Source of the DNA: Buchnera aphidicola (Takecallis arundicolens)
Lineage (GTDB): Bacteria; Pseudomonadota; Gammaproteobacteria; Enterobacterales; Enterobacteriaceae
Length of the DNA stretch: 64,000 nucleotides
Assembly: GCF_964058945.1 (NCBI RefSeq)
Contig: NZ_OZ060369.1
Location: 370,705 to 434,704, forward strand
Direction of reading: 5' to 3'
Every line of letters begins with the position of its first letter. Positions within the stretch are counted from its first letter, which is position 1. This document shows, one piece after another, positions 10,144-20,481 of this stretch. The position numbers and the translations under genes are program-made. The notes under the pieces were generated by a model. The model was not told the origin of the DNA, ran no database searches, and saw nothing but the letters and a program-made list of their open reading frames with translations.

Positions 10144-10455
10144 TTAATCTAAACTGATTTGTACATCTACTCCAGCAGCCAAATCAAGTCGCATTAATGC
10201 ATCAACAGTTTTTTCAGTCGGTTGAACAATATCAATTAATCGTTTATGAGTACGAATTTCATATTGATCACGTGCATCCTTATCAACATGAGGTGATATC
10301 AACACCGTAAATCGTTCTTTTTTTGTTGGTAACGGAATAGGTCCTTTAACTTTTGCACCTGTTCTTTTAGCAGTTGCAACAATCTCAAACGTTGATTGAT
10401 CAATTAAATGATGATCAAATGCTTTTAATCTAATACGAATTCTTTGGTTCTGCAT
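10144..10455 (-). CDS. rpsJ: 30S ribosomal protein S10
   Basis: S10, which also partners NusB in antitermination. It has 103 residues as in E. coli and starts [19 protein letters not shown]. The signature [29 protein letters not shown] is intact. It is the first gene of the S10 operon. Upstream to the tufA terminator there are only about 170 nt of A+T-rich DNA without the large paired leader used for L4 control in E. coli. The ribosome binding site is weak (GGA about 13 nt upstream). Confidence 0.97.
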   Translation of the reverse strand: MQNQRIRIRLKAFDHHLIDQSTFEIVATAKRTGAKVKGPIPLPTKKERFTVLISPHVDKDARDQYEIRTHKRLIDIVQPTEKTVDALMRLDLAAGVDVQISLD

Positions 10456-10625
10456 AAAATAAGGATTCCAATAATATAAATATTAAAAATATCGCATAAA
10501 AAAAGCGCAGTTATATAAAAAATTATAAAATAAAATTCTTATGTAAATTTAATCTATATACTAATTTTAAAATCCTAAAAAACATATTAAATTAAATATT
10601 TGTATACTATAATAATATTTATAGT

Positions 10626-10674
10626 TTTATAAATAAAATCAAGAAAAGAGAATGTACTATCTCCCCTTCTTGAT
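10626..10674 (-). terminator. Intrinsic terminator of the str operon (after tufA)
   Basis: On the minus strand, about 50 nt past the tufA stop, ATCAAGAA (10667-10674) pairs with TTCTTGAT (10638-10645). The stem continues inward through AGGGGAGA against TCTCTTTT with G-U pairs, leaving a loop of about 8 nt. The stem is followed by TTTATTTAT. A strong stem with a T-rich tail between two highly expressed operons is what an intrinsic terminator looks like. Confidence 0.82.
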
Positions 10675-10724
10675 AATCATTTAAATCATTATTTATACTA
10701 CAACCGATAAAATAAATATTTAAA

Positions 10725-11909
10725 TTAATTCATTACTTTAATTACTACACCAGCACCAACAGTTCGTCCACCTTCACGAATCGCAAAACGTAAACCATCA
10801 GCCATAGCAATAGGATGTATTAATGTAACAACCATTTTAATATTATCTCCCGGCATAACCATTTCTACTCCGTCAGGTAATTCAATAAATCCTGTAACAT
10901 CAGTTGTTCTAAAATAAAATTGAGGTCGATAACCTTTAAAAAACGGTGTATGACGTCCACCTTCTTCTTTTGATAAAATATAAACTTCAGATTCAAACTT
11001 TGTATGTGGAGTAATACTACCAGGTTTAGCTAAAACCTGTCCTCGCTCTATTTCATCACGCTTTGTGCCTCGTAATAATATACCGACATTTTCTCCAGCA
11101 CGTCCTTCATCTAATAACTTCCGAAACATTTCAACACCAGTACAAATTGTTTTTGTAGTGGGTTTAATACCAACAATTTCAATTTCTTCACCTACTTTAA
11201 TAATACCTTTTTCTACTCTCCCAGTAACTACTGTACCTCTACCAGAAATAGAAAATACATCTTCAATTGGCAATAAAAATGCCTGATCAATATCTCTCTT
11301 TGGATTTGGAATATAATTATCTAATGCATTTGACAAATCAAGTATTTTTGATTCCCAATTACTATCTCCCTCTAATGCTTTAAGAGCAGATCCACGAATA
11401 ATTGGGGTATCATCTCCTGGAAAATCATATTGTGTTAATAAATCACGCACTTCCATCTCTACTAATTCTAATAATTCTTCATCATCAACCATATCACATT
11501 TATTTAAAAATACCACTATGTGAGGCACACCAACCTGCCGAGCTAATAAAATATGCTCTCTTGTTTGCGGCATAGGACCATCAGTAGCTGCAACAACTAA
11601 AATAGCGCCATCCATTTGAGCAGCTCCAGTAATCATATTTTTAATATAATCAGCGTGTCCTGGGCAATCAACATGTGCATAATGTCTAATTTTAGTATCG
11701 TATTCAACATGTGATGTATTAATTGTAATGCCTCTTGCTTTTTCTTCCGGCGCATTATCAATTTGATCAAAAGCACGAGCCGAACCACCATAATGTTTAG
11801 ACAGAACAGTTGTAATCGCAGAAGTTAATGTAGTTTTACCGTGATCTACATGACCTATTGTTCCAACATTAACATGTGTTTTTAATCTTTGAAATTTTTC
11901 TTTAGACAC
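10725..11909 (-). CDS. tufA: Elongation factor Tu
   Basis: GTPase that delivers aminoacyl-tRNA to the ribosome. It has 394 residues, as in E. coli. G1 is GHVDHGKT, the switch I region is [13 protein letters not shown]3 is DCPGH, G4 is NKCD and G5 is GSALKAL. Domain 2 begins around [19 protein letters not shown]. The start is GTG at 11909, the same codon used by E. coli tufA, with AAAAGGAA 6-8 nt upstream. It is the last gene of rpsL-rpsG-fusA-tufA and is followed by a clear terminator. Confidence 0.98.
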   Translation of the reverse strand: MSKEKFQRLKTHVNVGTIGHVDHGKTTLTSAITTVLSKHYGGSARAFDQIDNAPEEKARGITINTSHVEYDTKIRHYAHVDCPGHADYIKNMITGAAQMDGAILVVAATDGPMPQTREHILLARQVGVPHIVVFLNKCDMVDDEELLELVEMEVRDLLTQYDFPGDDTPIIRGSALKALEGDSNWESKILDLSNALDNYIPNPKRDIDQAFLLPIEDVFSISGRGTVVTGRVEKGIIKVGEEIEIVGIKPTTKTICTGVEMFRKLLDEGRAGENVGILLRGTKRDEIERGQVLAKPGSITPHTKFESEVYILSKEEGGRHTPFFKGYRPQFYFRTTDVTGFIELPDGVEMVMPGDNIKMVVTLIHPIAMADGLRFAIREGGRTVGAGVVIKVMN

Positions 11910-11966
11910 GGTTTTTCCTTTTATTCATAATTTTTATAAGTATTAAAAGAAGTTACATGTTATGTA

Positions 11967-14075
11967 TTATTTATCTCGTGATTCCACGATATTTAATGCA
12001 ATAGTTTTTGGTGTCTCTAAATAATTTAGAAATTCCATAGAATAAGAAGCTCTTCCTTGAGTTTGAGAACGTAAATCTGTTGCATACCCAAACATTTCAG
12101 ATAAAGGTACTTTTGCAAATATTAATTTTCCTAATGACAAATCTTGCATACCTTCAATAATCCCTCTTCTACGATTTAAATCACCTATAACATCGCCCAT
12201 ATAATCTTCCGGTGTTTCAACTTCAACCTTCATAATAGGTTCTAATAAAATAGGTTTTGCTTTCTTAAAAGCATCTTTAAAAGCCATAGATGCTGCAAAC
12301 TTAAAAGCAAGTTCAGATGAATCAACATCATGATATGATCCAAAATGTAATCTTACTCCAATATCAACAACTGGATAACCTGCAAGCGGACCAGATTTTA
12401 ATTGTTCCTGAATACCTTTATCAATTGCAGAAATATATTCATTCGGAATAACACCACCTTTAATATCATTAATAAATCGGTAACCATGTTCATCAATATT
12501 TAAAGGAAATAAATCAATTACAACATGTCCATACTGACCTCTACCTCCTGTTTGCTTAATATATTTACCTTCAATATTTTTCACAATATTACAAATTGTT
12601 TCACGATACGCTACTTGAGGTTGACCAATATTAGCACCAACATTAAATTCTCTTTTCATACGATCAATAATAATTTCTAAATGTAATTCACCCATACCAG
12701 AAATGATTGTTTGATTTGATTCATGATCTGTACGTACTCGAAATGAAGGATCCTCTTTTGCTAAACGGTTTAATGCTAAACCCATACGTTCTTGATCTGT
12801 TTTCGTTTTTGGTTCTATTGCAATTGAAATAACTGGCTCAGGAAATTCCATTTTTTCTAAAATAATAGGATGATTTAAATCACATAAAGTATCTCCGGTT
12901 GTAACATTTTTTAAACCAATAGCCGCAGCAATATCACCAGCACATACTTCTTTAATTTCTTCTCTTTTATTAGCATGCATTTGAACAATTCTTCCAAATC
13001 GTTCTTTTTGCATTTTACCAGAATTTAATATTGTATCACCAGAAGATACAACACCTGAGTAAACTCTAAAAAACGTTAAATTCCCAACAAATGGATCATT
13101 AGCAATTTTAAAAGCTAAAGCAGAAAAAAATTCTTTATCATCTGTAATACGTGTAGATACTTTTGATAATTTTGTATCTATTACACCTTCAACTGAAGAA
13201 ATATCAATAGGAGATGGTAGATATTCAATAATAGCATCTAAAAGAGACTGTATACCTTTATTTTTAAATGCAGAGCCACATGTTACTAATACAATTTCAT
13301 TTTTTAATACTCTAGAACGTAATGCTAATTTTATTTCTTCTTCTGATATAAAATCATTATTTAAATATTGTTCCATAATCTGTTCATTAGATTCTACTGC
13401 TGCCTCAACCAAAATTTGATTCCATTTCTTTGTTTCTAATATCATATTATCAGGAATATTTTTATAAGAGAATGTAATACCTTGATCATCTTCATTCCAA
13501 TAAATTGCTCTCATTTTTAAAATATCCACTATCCCAACAAAATTTTCTTCTGTACCAATCGGTAATTGTAAAGGAATTGGAATAATTTTCAAGCGTTTTT
13601 TCATTTGTTGTAGTACTTGAAAAAAATTTGCTCCAATACGATCCATTTTATTTACAAAAGCAATACGAGGAACATGATATTTATCTGCTTGTCTCCAAAC
13701 AGTTTCTGATTGTGGTTGTACACCACCTACAGCACAATACACCATAACTGCTCCATCTAAAACACGCATAGAACGCTCGACTTCAATAGTAAAATCGACA
13801 TGACCTGGAGTATCAATAATATTAATTCTGTGAGATTGAAACTGATTATTCATACCAGACCAAAAAGTCGTAGTTGCAGCTGAAGTAATTGTAATACCAC
13901 GTTCTTGCTCTTGCTCCATCCAATCCATTGTAGCCGTACCATCATGTACTTCACCAATTTTATGATTAATACCTGTATAAAACAAAATACGTTCTGTTGT
14001 AGTTGTTTTACCAGCGTCAATATGTGCACTAATTCCAATATTTCGATAATATGTAATAGGAGTTTTACGAATCAT
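11967..14075 (-). CDS. fusA: Elongation factor G
   Basis: Translocation GTPase, 702 residues (704 in E. coli). G1 is [16 protein letters not shown], switch I is [13 protein letters not shown]3 is DTPGHVDFT and G4 is NKMDR. Domain IV begins at YRETICN and ends before the C-terminal domain containing [27 protein letters not shown]. It lies between rpsG and tufA in the str operon and shows no truncation. Confidence 0.98.
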   Translation of the reverse strand: MIRKTPITYYRNIGISAHIDAGKTTTTERILFYTGINHKIGEVHDGTATMDWMEQEQERGITITSAATTTFWSGMNNQFQSHRINIIDTPGHVDFTIEVERSMRVLDGAVMVYCAVGGVQPQSETVWRQADKYHVPRIAFVNKMDRIGANFFQVLQQMKKRLKIIPIPLQLPIGTEENFVGIVDILKMRAIYWNEDDQGITFSYKNIPDNMILETKKWNQILVEAAVESNEQIMEQYLNNDFISEEEIKLALRSRVLKNEIVLVTCGSAFKNKGIQSLLDAIIEYLPSPIDISSVEGVIDTKLSKVSTRITDDKEFFSALAFKIANDPFVGNLTFFRVYSGVVSSGDTILNSGKMQKERFGRIVQMHANKREEIKEVCAGDIAAAIGLKNVTTGDTLCDLNHPIILEKMEFPEPVISIAIEPKTKTDQERMGLALNRLAKEDPSFRVRTDHESNQTIISGMGELHLEIIIDRMKREFNVGANIGQPQVAYRETICNIVKNIEGKYIKQTGGRGQYGHVVIDLFPLNIDEHGYRFINDIKGGVIPNEYISAIDKGIQEQLKSGPLAGYPVVDIGVRLHFGSYHDVDSSELAFKFAASMAFKDAFKKAKPILLEPIMKVEVETPEDYMGDVIGDLNRRRGIIEGMQDLSLGKLIFAKVPLSEMFGYATDLRSQTQGRASYSMEFLNYLETPKTIALNIVESRDK

Positions 14076-14190
14076 TAAATTCCTCTCTAAAAAAAATAAA
14101 TATTATGTATCAAGATATATTATAAAATAATTTTGTAATTATATTTAGACTAACATTTTTAAATATATTTAAAATACCTTAAAATCAAAA

Positions 14191-14661
14191 TTACCATCGA
14201 TAATGTGCAAATGCTTTATTTGCCTCAGCTATACGATGTACCTCATCTCGTTTTTTAATTGCTGCACCTTTTTTATCTAAAATTTCTACAAACTCTTGAA
14301 ATAATCTCAAAAACATTGAATGATCCTTACGACGACGTGCTGCACTAACAATCCATTTCATAGCTAATGTATTTCTTCGTACTGGACGTACTTCTACTGG
14401 TACCTGATATGTTGATCCACCAACACGACGTGACTTCACTTCAACAGTTGGACGCACGTTGTTCAAAATTAATTCAAATACATCTAACTCATTCTTATTG
14501 ATTTGACGAGATATTTTCTCTAATGCAGAATATACAATAAATTCTGCAATAGATTTTTTACCATTCATCATCAATATATTAATAAATTTTGCTAAAATTT
14601 CTGATGCAAACTTTGGATCAGGTAAAATTTTCCTTTGATCAATAATTCGACGACGTGACAT
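14191..14661 (-). CDS. rpsG: 30S ribosomal protein S7
   Basis: S7 nucleates the small-subunit head and in E. coli represses the str operon. It has 156 residues. It shows [41 protein letters not shown] and [14 protein letters not shown]. The gap to fusA (14076-14190) is longer than others in the operon and A+T-rich. I see no S7-binding structure in it. Confidence 0.97.
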   Translation of the reverse strand: MSRRRIIDQRKILPDPKFASEILAKFINILMMNGKKSIAEFIVYSALEKISRQINKNELDVFELILNNVRPTVEVKSRRVGGSTYQVPVEVRPVRRNTLAMKWIVSAARRRKDHSMFLRLFQEFVEILDKKGAAIKKRDEVHRIAEANKAFAHYRW

Positions 14662-14704
14662 AATAAAGCTCCTTTTGTTATATATGTTATATATTATAAT
14701 AAAA

Positions 14705-15079
14705 TTATTTTTTTACTCTTTTTACACCATATTTCGATCTACTTTTTTTTCGATTTTTAACTCCTGCACAATCCAAAGCACCTCGAACAACATGATATCG
14801 TACACCAGGTAAATCTTTCACACGTCCACCACGAATCAAAATCACTGAATGTTCTTGTAAATTATGTCCTTCACCCCCAATATATGCAGTTACCTCAAAT
14901 CCATTAGTTAACTTTACTCGACATACCTTTCTAAGAGCTGAATTAGGTTTTTTAGGGGTCGTAGTATAAACTCTCGTACAAACACCACGTTTTTGTGGAC
15001 AACCTTCCAATGCAGGAACGTTGTTTTTAGCTATTCTTTTAACACGTGGCATTCGCACTAATTGATTTATAGTAGTCAT
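14705..15079 (-). CDS. rpsL: 30S ribosomal protein S12
   Basis: S12 controls decoding fidelity. The start at 15079 ([12 protein letters not shown]) gives 124 residues, exactly the E. coli length, and has AAGGA just upstream. An in-frame extension to 15154 is rich in hydrophobic codons unlike the family and is rejected. [14 protein letters not shown] retains the lysine typical of streptomycin-sensitive S12. [13 protein letters not shown] and the KYGVKRVKK tail are present. First gene of the str operon. Confidence 0.97.
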   Translation of the reverse strand: MTTINQLVRMPRVKRIAKNNVPALEGCPQKRGVCTRVYTTTPKKPNSALRKVCRVKLTNGFEVTAYIGGEGHNLQEHSVILIRGGRVKDLPGVRYHVVRGALDCAGVKNRKKSRSKYGVKRVKK

Positions 15080-15173
15080 ACAATCCTTTTTTTTCAACAT
15101 CATGAATAATAATTGTATATTCAAAACAATATAATATATACAAACAATATACAACTATAAAATATTTTATTTT

Positions 15174-15461
15174 CTACCAATTCATACATTTTGCATGTTG
15201 TTCTGTTAAATTTACAAACTTAGCATAATTAATTAATGTAAAATGACTAGAAATATAATGTGAAACTCCTCTAGCTAATACATCCTCTTCTAATACAAAT
15301 AAATTTTTTGACTGTTTAATCAATTTATCTAAGAAAAAATTATCACTTAAAGAAATCAAAACACCATCTTGTAATGTAATAAGACTATCTTGAGCAGATA
15401 ACATGTTTAACATAGAATAAATATCTATTTTAAAAGGCGAATTTGATAATATATGTAACAT
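15174..15461 (-). CDS. tusB: Sulfur-relay protein TusB
   Basis: Subunit of the TusBCD heterohexamer, which relays persulfide sulfur to TusE and MnmA for 2-thiouridine at the wobble position of Lys, Glu and Gln tRNAs. It has 95 residues, as in E. coli. It begins MLHILSNSPF, with ITLQDGVLISL, VLEEDVLARGVS and the final MNW. The order tusD-tusC-tusB-rpsL matches E. coli. Confidence 0.92.
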   Translation of the reverse strand: MLHILSNSPFKIDIYSMLNMLSAQDSLITLQDGVLISLSDNFFLDKLIKQSKNLFVLEEDVLARGVSHYISSHFTLINYAKFVNLTEQHAKCMNW

Positions 15462-15480
15462 AAATTTTTTTTATAATTTG

Positions 15481-15840
15481 TTAAAAGTTTAGAATAAAAT
15501 CAAATTTTTGTATTTTTTTTCTGATTTTTTTAAAACTACAAATATTTATATTTAGTATAAAATGAGAATGTTCATAAAAACCACGTTGCAACAAAGAATC
15601 ATAACACAAATAAAAATTATTAATATTATTGGTAATTAAAATTTTAAAAGTAAGATAATAAGATTGTGATAATATATAATGTGGTTTTTGGTAATTTAAT
15701 ATTTGAAATATCCCATCTCCAACAAAAAATATACCTATATTTTCCACATAACATGACATCGATAATGCTAAATTTAAACCTTCTTGACCTAAATTTGTAC
15801 CATACGGTGCATGTGAAAATATAATCGCTATTTTTTTCAT
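15481..15840 (-). CDS. tusC: Sulfur-relay protein TusC
   Basis: Second subunit of TusBCD, 119 residues as in E. coli, with a DsrE/DsrF-like fold. MKKIAIIFSHAPYGTNLGQEGLNLAL opens the protein and FFVGDGIFQILNYQKP forms the central conserved stretch. The LRERGL-like LLQRGFYEHSHF follows. It lies 19 nt before tusB and 6 nt after tusD. Confidence 0.93.
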   Translation of the reverse strand: MKKIAIIFSHAPYGTNLGQEGLNLALSMSCYVENIGIFFVGDGIFQILNYQKPHYILSQSYYLTFKILITNNINNFYLCYDSLLQRGFYEHSHFILNINICSFKKIRKKIQKFDFILNF

Positions 15841-15846
15841 ATAAAG

Positions 15847-16239
15847 TTAAAATTGTAATAAACGATCTGAATGTAGTATTGAATAAGCCAATTTACCTAA
15901 TCCGACTAACTGAAACCCAAAATAATTATTTTCCTTTACAACATCTACTTGTTGTTCAAAATCTGTAAATCGCATACCTCTAGTTTGTGCCGCAGTACAA
16001 CAAATATATAAATTAATTGAAAATTCTTTACTAAGATTATACCAACAATCTACTAAATTAATTCCATTTACTACGTTTTTAACAATTTTTATCCCATTAA
16101 AAACTCCATCGCTATAAAAAAAAATACTCTTGATAGAATTATTAGTTGTTTGCATAATACTTTGGGAAAATAAAAACGCACTTTTTGCATTTTGTGAATC
16201 AAATAACGAACGTGTAACAAGTATAGTATATAATAACAT
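15847..16239 (-). CDS. tusD: Sulfur-relay protein TusD
   Basis: Sulfur-accepting subunit of TusBCD. The start is taken at the ATG at 16239 (MLLYTILVTRSLFDSQ), which gives 130 residues against 128 in E. coli. An in-frame ATG at 16272 would add 11 residues with no counterpart. INLYICCTAAQTRGM aligns with the segment holding the active persulfide cysteine (Cys78 in E. coli). First gene of the tusDCB set. Confidence 0.92.
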   Translation of the reverse strand: MLLYTILVTRSLFDSQNAKSAFLFSQSIMQTTNNSIKSIFFYSDGVFNGIKIVKNVVNGINLVDCWYNLSKEFSINLYICCTAAQTRGMRFTDFEQQVDVVKENNYFGFQLVGLGKLAYSILHSDRLLQF

Positions 16240-16433
16240 GATATCCAAATAATACAAAGTCAAATTATACAATTATTACAATTTATCTTAACATATAATA
16301 AAAAAAAATAAAATACTTATAAATAATTTTAAAAAATTACTGTCATGATATTATTTATACCAATCATGTAAAATTATATAATATCAATACATAACATATA
16401 ATATTAAAAATATTAACATAAAATACAGAAAAT

Positions 16434-17603
16434 ATGAACAATAAAGATAAAATTGGATTAACTATTATTAGTTTTTTAGCATATTATTTAACAGGAGCAA
16501 TGATTGTTGTAACAGGAGTAATAATAAGAAGTATTTCAGAATATTTTAAATTATCTATTGCAGATATGAGTAGTATTTTTACTTTTCTAAATGCTGGTAT
16601 ATTAGTTTCTATTTTTCTAAACTCTTGGATAACAAAACTTATTTCCTTAAAAAAACAAATTATTTGTGGATTAGGATTAATAATAATATCAATTATAGGA
16701 TTTATCAAAGTACATAATATACTGATTTTTTGTATTAATATATTTCTACTTGGTATGGTTGGTGGTATTACCATGTCAATAGGAACATTTTTAATTACAA
16801 ACATTTATTTTGGGAAAGAACGAACGTCAAAACTATTAATTACAGACTCGTTTTTTAGCATGTCCGGTATTATTTTCCCAATTATTTCAGCATTTTTATT
16901 AAAAAATAATATATTATGGTATTGGATTTATTTTATTATTGGTATAATATATGCTATCATTTTTATAATTACTTTAAACGTAAAATTTCCAATATACCAA
17001 CTAGAATCTTATATAACTGATACATCATCAAAAAAAAATTATCGAATCAGTATATTCATGTTATGTTGTTCTGCTTTATGTTATATTCTCGGACAATTAA
17101 TTTTTATTTCTTGGATTCCGGAATATGCAAGACAAAACATTGGTATGAATATCCAATCAGCTAGTCATTTAGTTAGCAATTTTTGGTTATCTTATATGGT
17201 AGGTATGTGGTGTTTTAGTTATATTATAAAATTCATCGATTTACAAATCGCATTAACTATATTAAGTGGTATATCTACATTACTTATGTATTATTTTATT
17301 CATAACCATAATATACATTTATTTAATATCATTATGATTGCATTAGGTTTTTTTTCAAGTGCAATTTATACAATAATTATTACTTTAACATCTTTACAAA
17401 CAAAAACACCATCACAAAAGTTAATAAATTTAATATTAATTTGTGGTACTGTAGGAACATTATTAACATTTATTATTACTGGACCTATTGTATTTAAAAT
17501 TGGTATACGTGGAGCATTAATCATAGCAAATATACTATATAGTACAGTATTTATATTATCTGTACTGTTAGGGTTTACAAGCAAACATAAAATAAATTTT
17601 TAA
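16434..17603 (+). CDS. tsgA: Major facilitator superfamily transporter, TsgA-like
   Basis: A 389-residue inner-membrane protein (TsgA of E. coli has 393) with about 12 hydrophobic segments, a central basic loop and no signal peptide. Residues 55-80 contain the hydrophobic/basic boundary SWITKLISLKKQ typical of the MFS A-loop. The position, between tusBCD and trpS, matches E. coli, where tsgA lies near trpS; that synteny supports the name. The substrate is unknown. It is divergent from tusD across a 194-nt A+T-rich gap. Confidence 0.82.
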   Translation: MNNKDKIGLTIISFLAYYLTGAMIVVTGVIIRSISEYFKLSIADMSSIFTFLNAGILVSIFLNSWITKLISLKKQIICGLGLIIISIIGFIKVHNILIFCINIFLLGMVGGITMSIGTFLITNIYFGKERTSKLLITDSFFSMSGIIFPIISAFLLKNNILWYWIYFIIGIIYAIIFIITLNVKFPIYQLESYITDTSSKKNYRISIFMLCCSALCYILGQLIFISWIPEYARQNIGMNIQSASHLVSNFWLSYMVGMWCFSYIIKFIDLQIALTILSGISTLLMYYFIHNHNIHLFNIIMIALGFFSSAIYTIIITLTSLQTKTPSQKLINLILICGTVGTLLTFIITGPIVFKIGIRGALIIANILYSTVFILSVLLGFTSKHKINF

Positions 17604-17619
17604 AAACAATAAACTAAAT

Positions 17620-18615
17620 TTATAAACCAAGAACATTATAAATCTTTTTCATAGTTTTTTTAGCTTGTTTTTTTGCTACACATGCACCAAAATCTAAAAT
17701 ATCACGTAAATAATTTTTTTTATTTTTAAAATAATAAAATTGTTCTTGTAATTGTAATAATTTTTCTGATATAGATTGTGCAACTAATAATTTAAAATGT
17801 TTATATGTTGTATTCATTAACATATTTTCTAATACTGCAATACTTATACCTGTTAAACTAGAATAAATATTTAACAGGTTTGAAATACCTGGTTTATTTT
17901 TAATATCATAAAAAATTTTATTATCTGAATCAGTTACTGATCTAGTGATCTTTTTTAAAATAGATTCATGATTATCTAATAAAAATATTACATTATTTAT
18001 ATTATTATCCGATTTAGACATTTTATTGTTTGGATTTAACAAAGCCATAATTTTAGCGCCATTTATATTCGGTATATACACTTCAGGTACTGTCACAATA
18101 TGACCATATAAAAAATTTAATCTTTTAGCAATATCACGTACTAATTCCACATGTTGCATTTGATCCTTACCAACCAATACCTTATGACTTTGGTATAATA
18201 AAATGTCTGCAGCCATTAAAATTGGATAATTAAATAAACCAATATTAATATTACTAGAATTCACTTTTGATTTTTTTTTAAACTGTGTCATACGCATTAA
18301 TTCTCCAAAATGTGTATGACAATTTAATATCCAATTTAATTGACAATGTTCTTGAACCTCTGATTGCAAAAATATTATACTTTTTTTTGGATTCACCCCA
18401 ACAGCTAAATAAAGAGCTAATGTATCAAAAATATTTTTACGAAACAATTTTTTGTTTTGATTAACTGTTATAGCATGTAAATCTGCAATACTATAAATAC
18501 AATGGTAAATATCCTGCATATGCATCCAATGCGATATTGTACCAATATAATTTCCTAAAGTAAGTTGACCAGACGGTTGTATAGCACTAAAAATAATTGA
18601 TTTTGATAACGACAT
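17620..18615 (-). CDS. trpS: Tryptophanyl-tRNA synthetase
   Basis: Class I aminoacyl-tRNA synthetase charging tRNA-Trp (its tRNA gene lies at 60029-60101). It has 331 residues (334 in E. coli). The HIGH-type motif is in FSAIQPSGQLTLGNYIGT, the KMSKS motif is NNKMSKSDNN, and YPILMAADILLYQSHKVLVGKDQ forms the Trp-binding region. It is the last gene of the aroK-aroB-rpe-trpS run, 32 nt after rpe. Confidence 0.97.
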   Translation of the reverse strand: MSLSKSIIFSAIQPSGQLTLGNYIGTISHWMHMQDIYHCIYSIADLHAITVNQNKKLFRKNIFDTLALYLAVGVNPKKSIIFLQSEVQEHCQLNWILNCHTHFGELMRMTQFKKKSKVNSSNINIGLFNYPILMAADILLYQSHKVLVGKDQMQHVELVRDIAKRLNFLYGHIVTVPEVYIPNINGAKIMALLNPNNKMSKSDNNINNVIFLLDNHESILKKITRSVTDSDNKIFYDIKNKPGISNLLNIYSSLTGISIAVLENMLMNTTYKHFKLLVAQSISEKLLQLQEQFYYFKNKKNYLRDILDFGACVAKKQAKKTMKKIYNVLGL

Positions 18616-18647
18616 ATAGATTCCTATATTTAAAAAATATTACAATA

Positions 18648-19325
18648 TTATTTTTTATGTAAAGCATTTAATTTCTTTTTAATCATATCAATAGTATATT
18701 TATAATTATTAGATTGAAAAATACATGAACCTATAACAAATATATCAGCTCCTGCACAAGCAACATTAGCAATATTATTTACATTAATACCACCATCAAC
18801 CTCTAATAATATTTTTGCATTCACTTCATTAATTTTTTTTCTTACATAATCAATTTTTCTTAAAACAGGTAAAATAAATTTTTGTCCAGAAAATCCAGGC
18901 ATGACACTCATTAATAAAATAATATCTAAATGATCCATAAAATCAGATAAAATATTCAAAGACGTATTTGGATTAATTGCTAAACCAGCTTTACAACCGC
19001 ATTGTTTAATTAAAGATAATGTACCTATAATATTTTTACTAGATTCTGGATGAAAAGTAATAAAATCAGCCCCTGCTTTTGCAAATAATGGAATTAAATT
19101 ATCTACACAGTTAACCATTAAATGTACATCAATAGGTGCTTGAATACCATATTTGCGTAAAGATTTTAAAACCATAGGACCGAAAGTTAAATTAGGAACA
19201 TAATGATTATCCATAACATCAAAGTGAATTATATCACCACCGGCACGAAGAACATCTGCTACATCTTGACCTAATTTCGAACAATCTGCTGATAAAATTG
19301 AAGGAGCAATAAAAAAATTTTTCAT
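18648..19325 (-). CDS. rpe: Ribulose-phosphate 3-epimerase
   Basis: Interconverts ribulose 5-phosphate and xylulose 5-phosphate in the pentose phosphate pathway. The start at 19325 (MKNFFIAPSIL) gives 225 residues, as in E. coli; in-frame starts 2 and 7 codons upstream are possible. IIHFDVMDNHYVPNLTFGP carries the metal-binding and catalytic Asp, DVHLMV another ligand, and LEVDGGINVNN the second catalytic Asp. The usual MSVNPGFGGQ reads MSVMPGFSGQ here. It follows aroB by 34 nt. Confidence 0.95.
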   Translation of the reverse strand: MKNFFIAPSILSADCSKLGQDVADVLRAGGDIIHFDVMDNHYVPNLTFGPMVLKSLRKYGIQAPIDVHLMVNCVDNLIPLFAKAGADFITFHPESSKNIIGTLSLIKQCGCKAGLAINPNTSLNILSDFMDHLDIILLMSVMPGFSGQKFILPVLRKIDYVRKKINEVNAKILLEVDGGINVNNIANVACAGADIFVIGSCIFQSNNYKYTIDMIKKKLNALHKK

Positions 19326-19359
19326 TTTCATCTCATATATTTGCAATCATAGAAAGTGG

Positions 19360-20448
19360 TTATATCAAACATGATTTTATTACATTAATAATAATATCTT
19401 GCTGTACATTTTGTAAAACTTGTAATTTACCAATTGCAGTAGGTACAATTAATTGTATAATACCAGAATAACTTTTTTTATCACGTATCATGTATTTTAA
19501 ATAAGATTCAGGATGCATATCTTTTGGAGCATGAATAGGTAAATCAGCATGTTTAATTAAATTAATCATACGTTTTGCATCATTAGTATTAATTATACCT
19601 AATATTTCTGATGTTCGAATTGCCATAACCATACCTACAGATACAGCTTCACCATGTAACCAATGTGAATATTTAAAATGTGCTTCAATGGCATGACCAA
19701 ATGTATGACCTAAATTTAATAAAAGACGACAATTTTTTTCACGCTCATCTATACTCACGATATTATTTTTTAATTCACAACATTTATAAATACAATATAA
19801 AACACTATCTAAATCTAATGATAATATTTTTTTTACATTTTTTTCTAACCATCTAAAAAAAATATAATCAAAGGAAATAGCATATTTAATCACCTCTGAA
19901 ACACCCGATACTAATTGTTTATATGGTAATGTTGATAAAAAATCAATATCAGTAATTACAGATTCAGGTTGCCAAAAAGTACCAATCATATTTTTACCAA
20001 GGATATGATTTACTCCCGTCTTCCCACCTATTGCAGCATCAACTTGTGATAATAATGTTGTAGGAATTTGTACAAATCGTATTCCTCTCTGATAAATAGA
20101 TGCAGCAAAACCCCCCATATCACCTATAACACCACCTCCCAAAGCAATTAATATCGAATTACGATCATGTAATTTTTTTAATAAATCTGTTAATAATAAA
20201 TTAATTGAATTTAATGTTTTATAATTTTCACCATCAGATACAATAAATTCATCAACAATAATTTCATGTTCTGAAAAATATTTCAATATTTTTTTTTTCC
20301 ATAATATTGATATTGTATTGTTTGTTAATAATAAACATCTATCTCCTCTTTTAAAAGGACTGAAAATATGTGTTTGATTAAATATATTATACCCAATATT
20401 AATTGGATAAGTATGACTTTTAGTTTTTACAAATAATGTTTTTATCAT
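19360..20448 (-). CDS. aroB: 3-dehydroquinate synthase
   Basis: Second step of the shikimate pathway, NAD- and metal-dependent cyclisation of DAHP. It has 362 residues, the E. coli length. NAD binding is shown by GGGVIGDMGGFAASIYQRG, metal ligands by LNLGHTFGHAIEAH and HGEAVSVGM. GKTGVNHILGKNMIG forms part of the substrate site. It lies 33 nt after aroK and feeds the aromatic amino-acid supply together with trpEG in this window. Confidence 0.97.
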   Translation of the reverse strand: MIKTLFVKTKSHTYPINIGYNIFNQTHIFSPFKRGDRCLLLTNNTISILWKKKILKYFSEHEIIVDEFIVSDGENYKTLNSINLLLTDLLKKLHDRNSILIALGGGVIGDMGGFAASIYQRGIRFVQIPTTLLSQVDAAIGGKTGVNHILGKNMIGTFWQPESVITDIDFLSTLPYKQLVSGVSEVIKYAISFDYIFFRWLEKNVKKILSLDLDSVLYCIYKCCELKNNIVSIDEREKNCRLLLNLGHTFGHAIEAHFKYSHWLHGEAVSVGMVMAIRTSEILGIINTNDAKRMINLIKHADLPIHAPKDMHPESYLKYMIRDKKSYSGIIQLIVPTAIGKLQVLQNVQQDIIINVIKSCLI

Positions 20449-20481
20449 AATAATATGCTCAAATTCAAATAAAAATATAAT

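Noticed and set aside
11065..11286. 73-codon frame antisense to tufA
   Set aside because: Mirror of highly constrained tufA codons; no independent support.
15080..15154. N-terminal extension of S12
   Set aside because: Hydrophobic A+T-rich codons with no family counterpart; the conserved MTTINQLVR start has a ribosome binding site.
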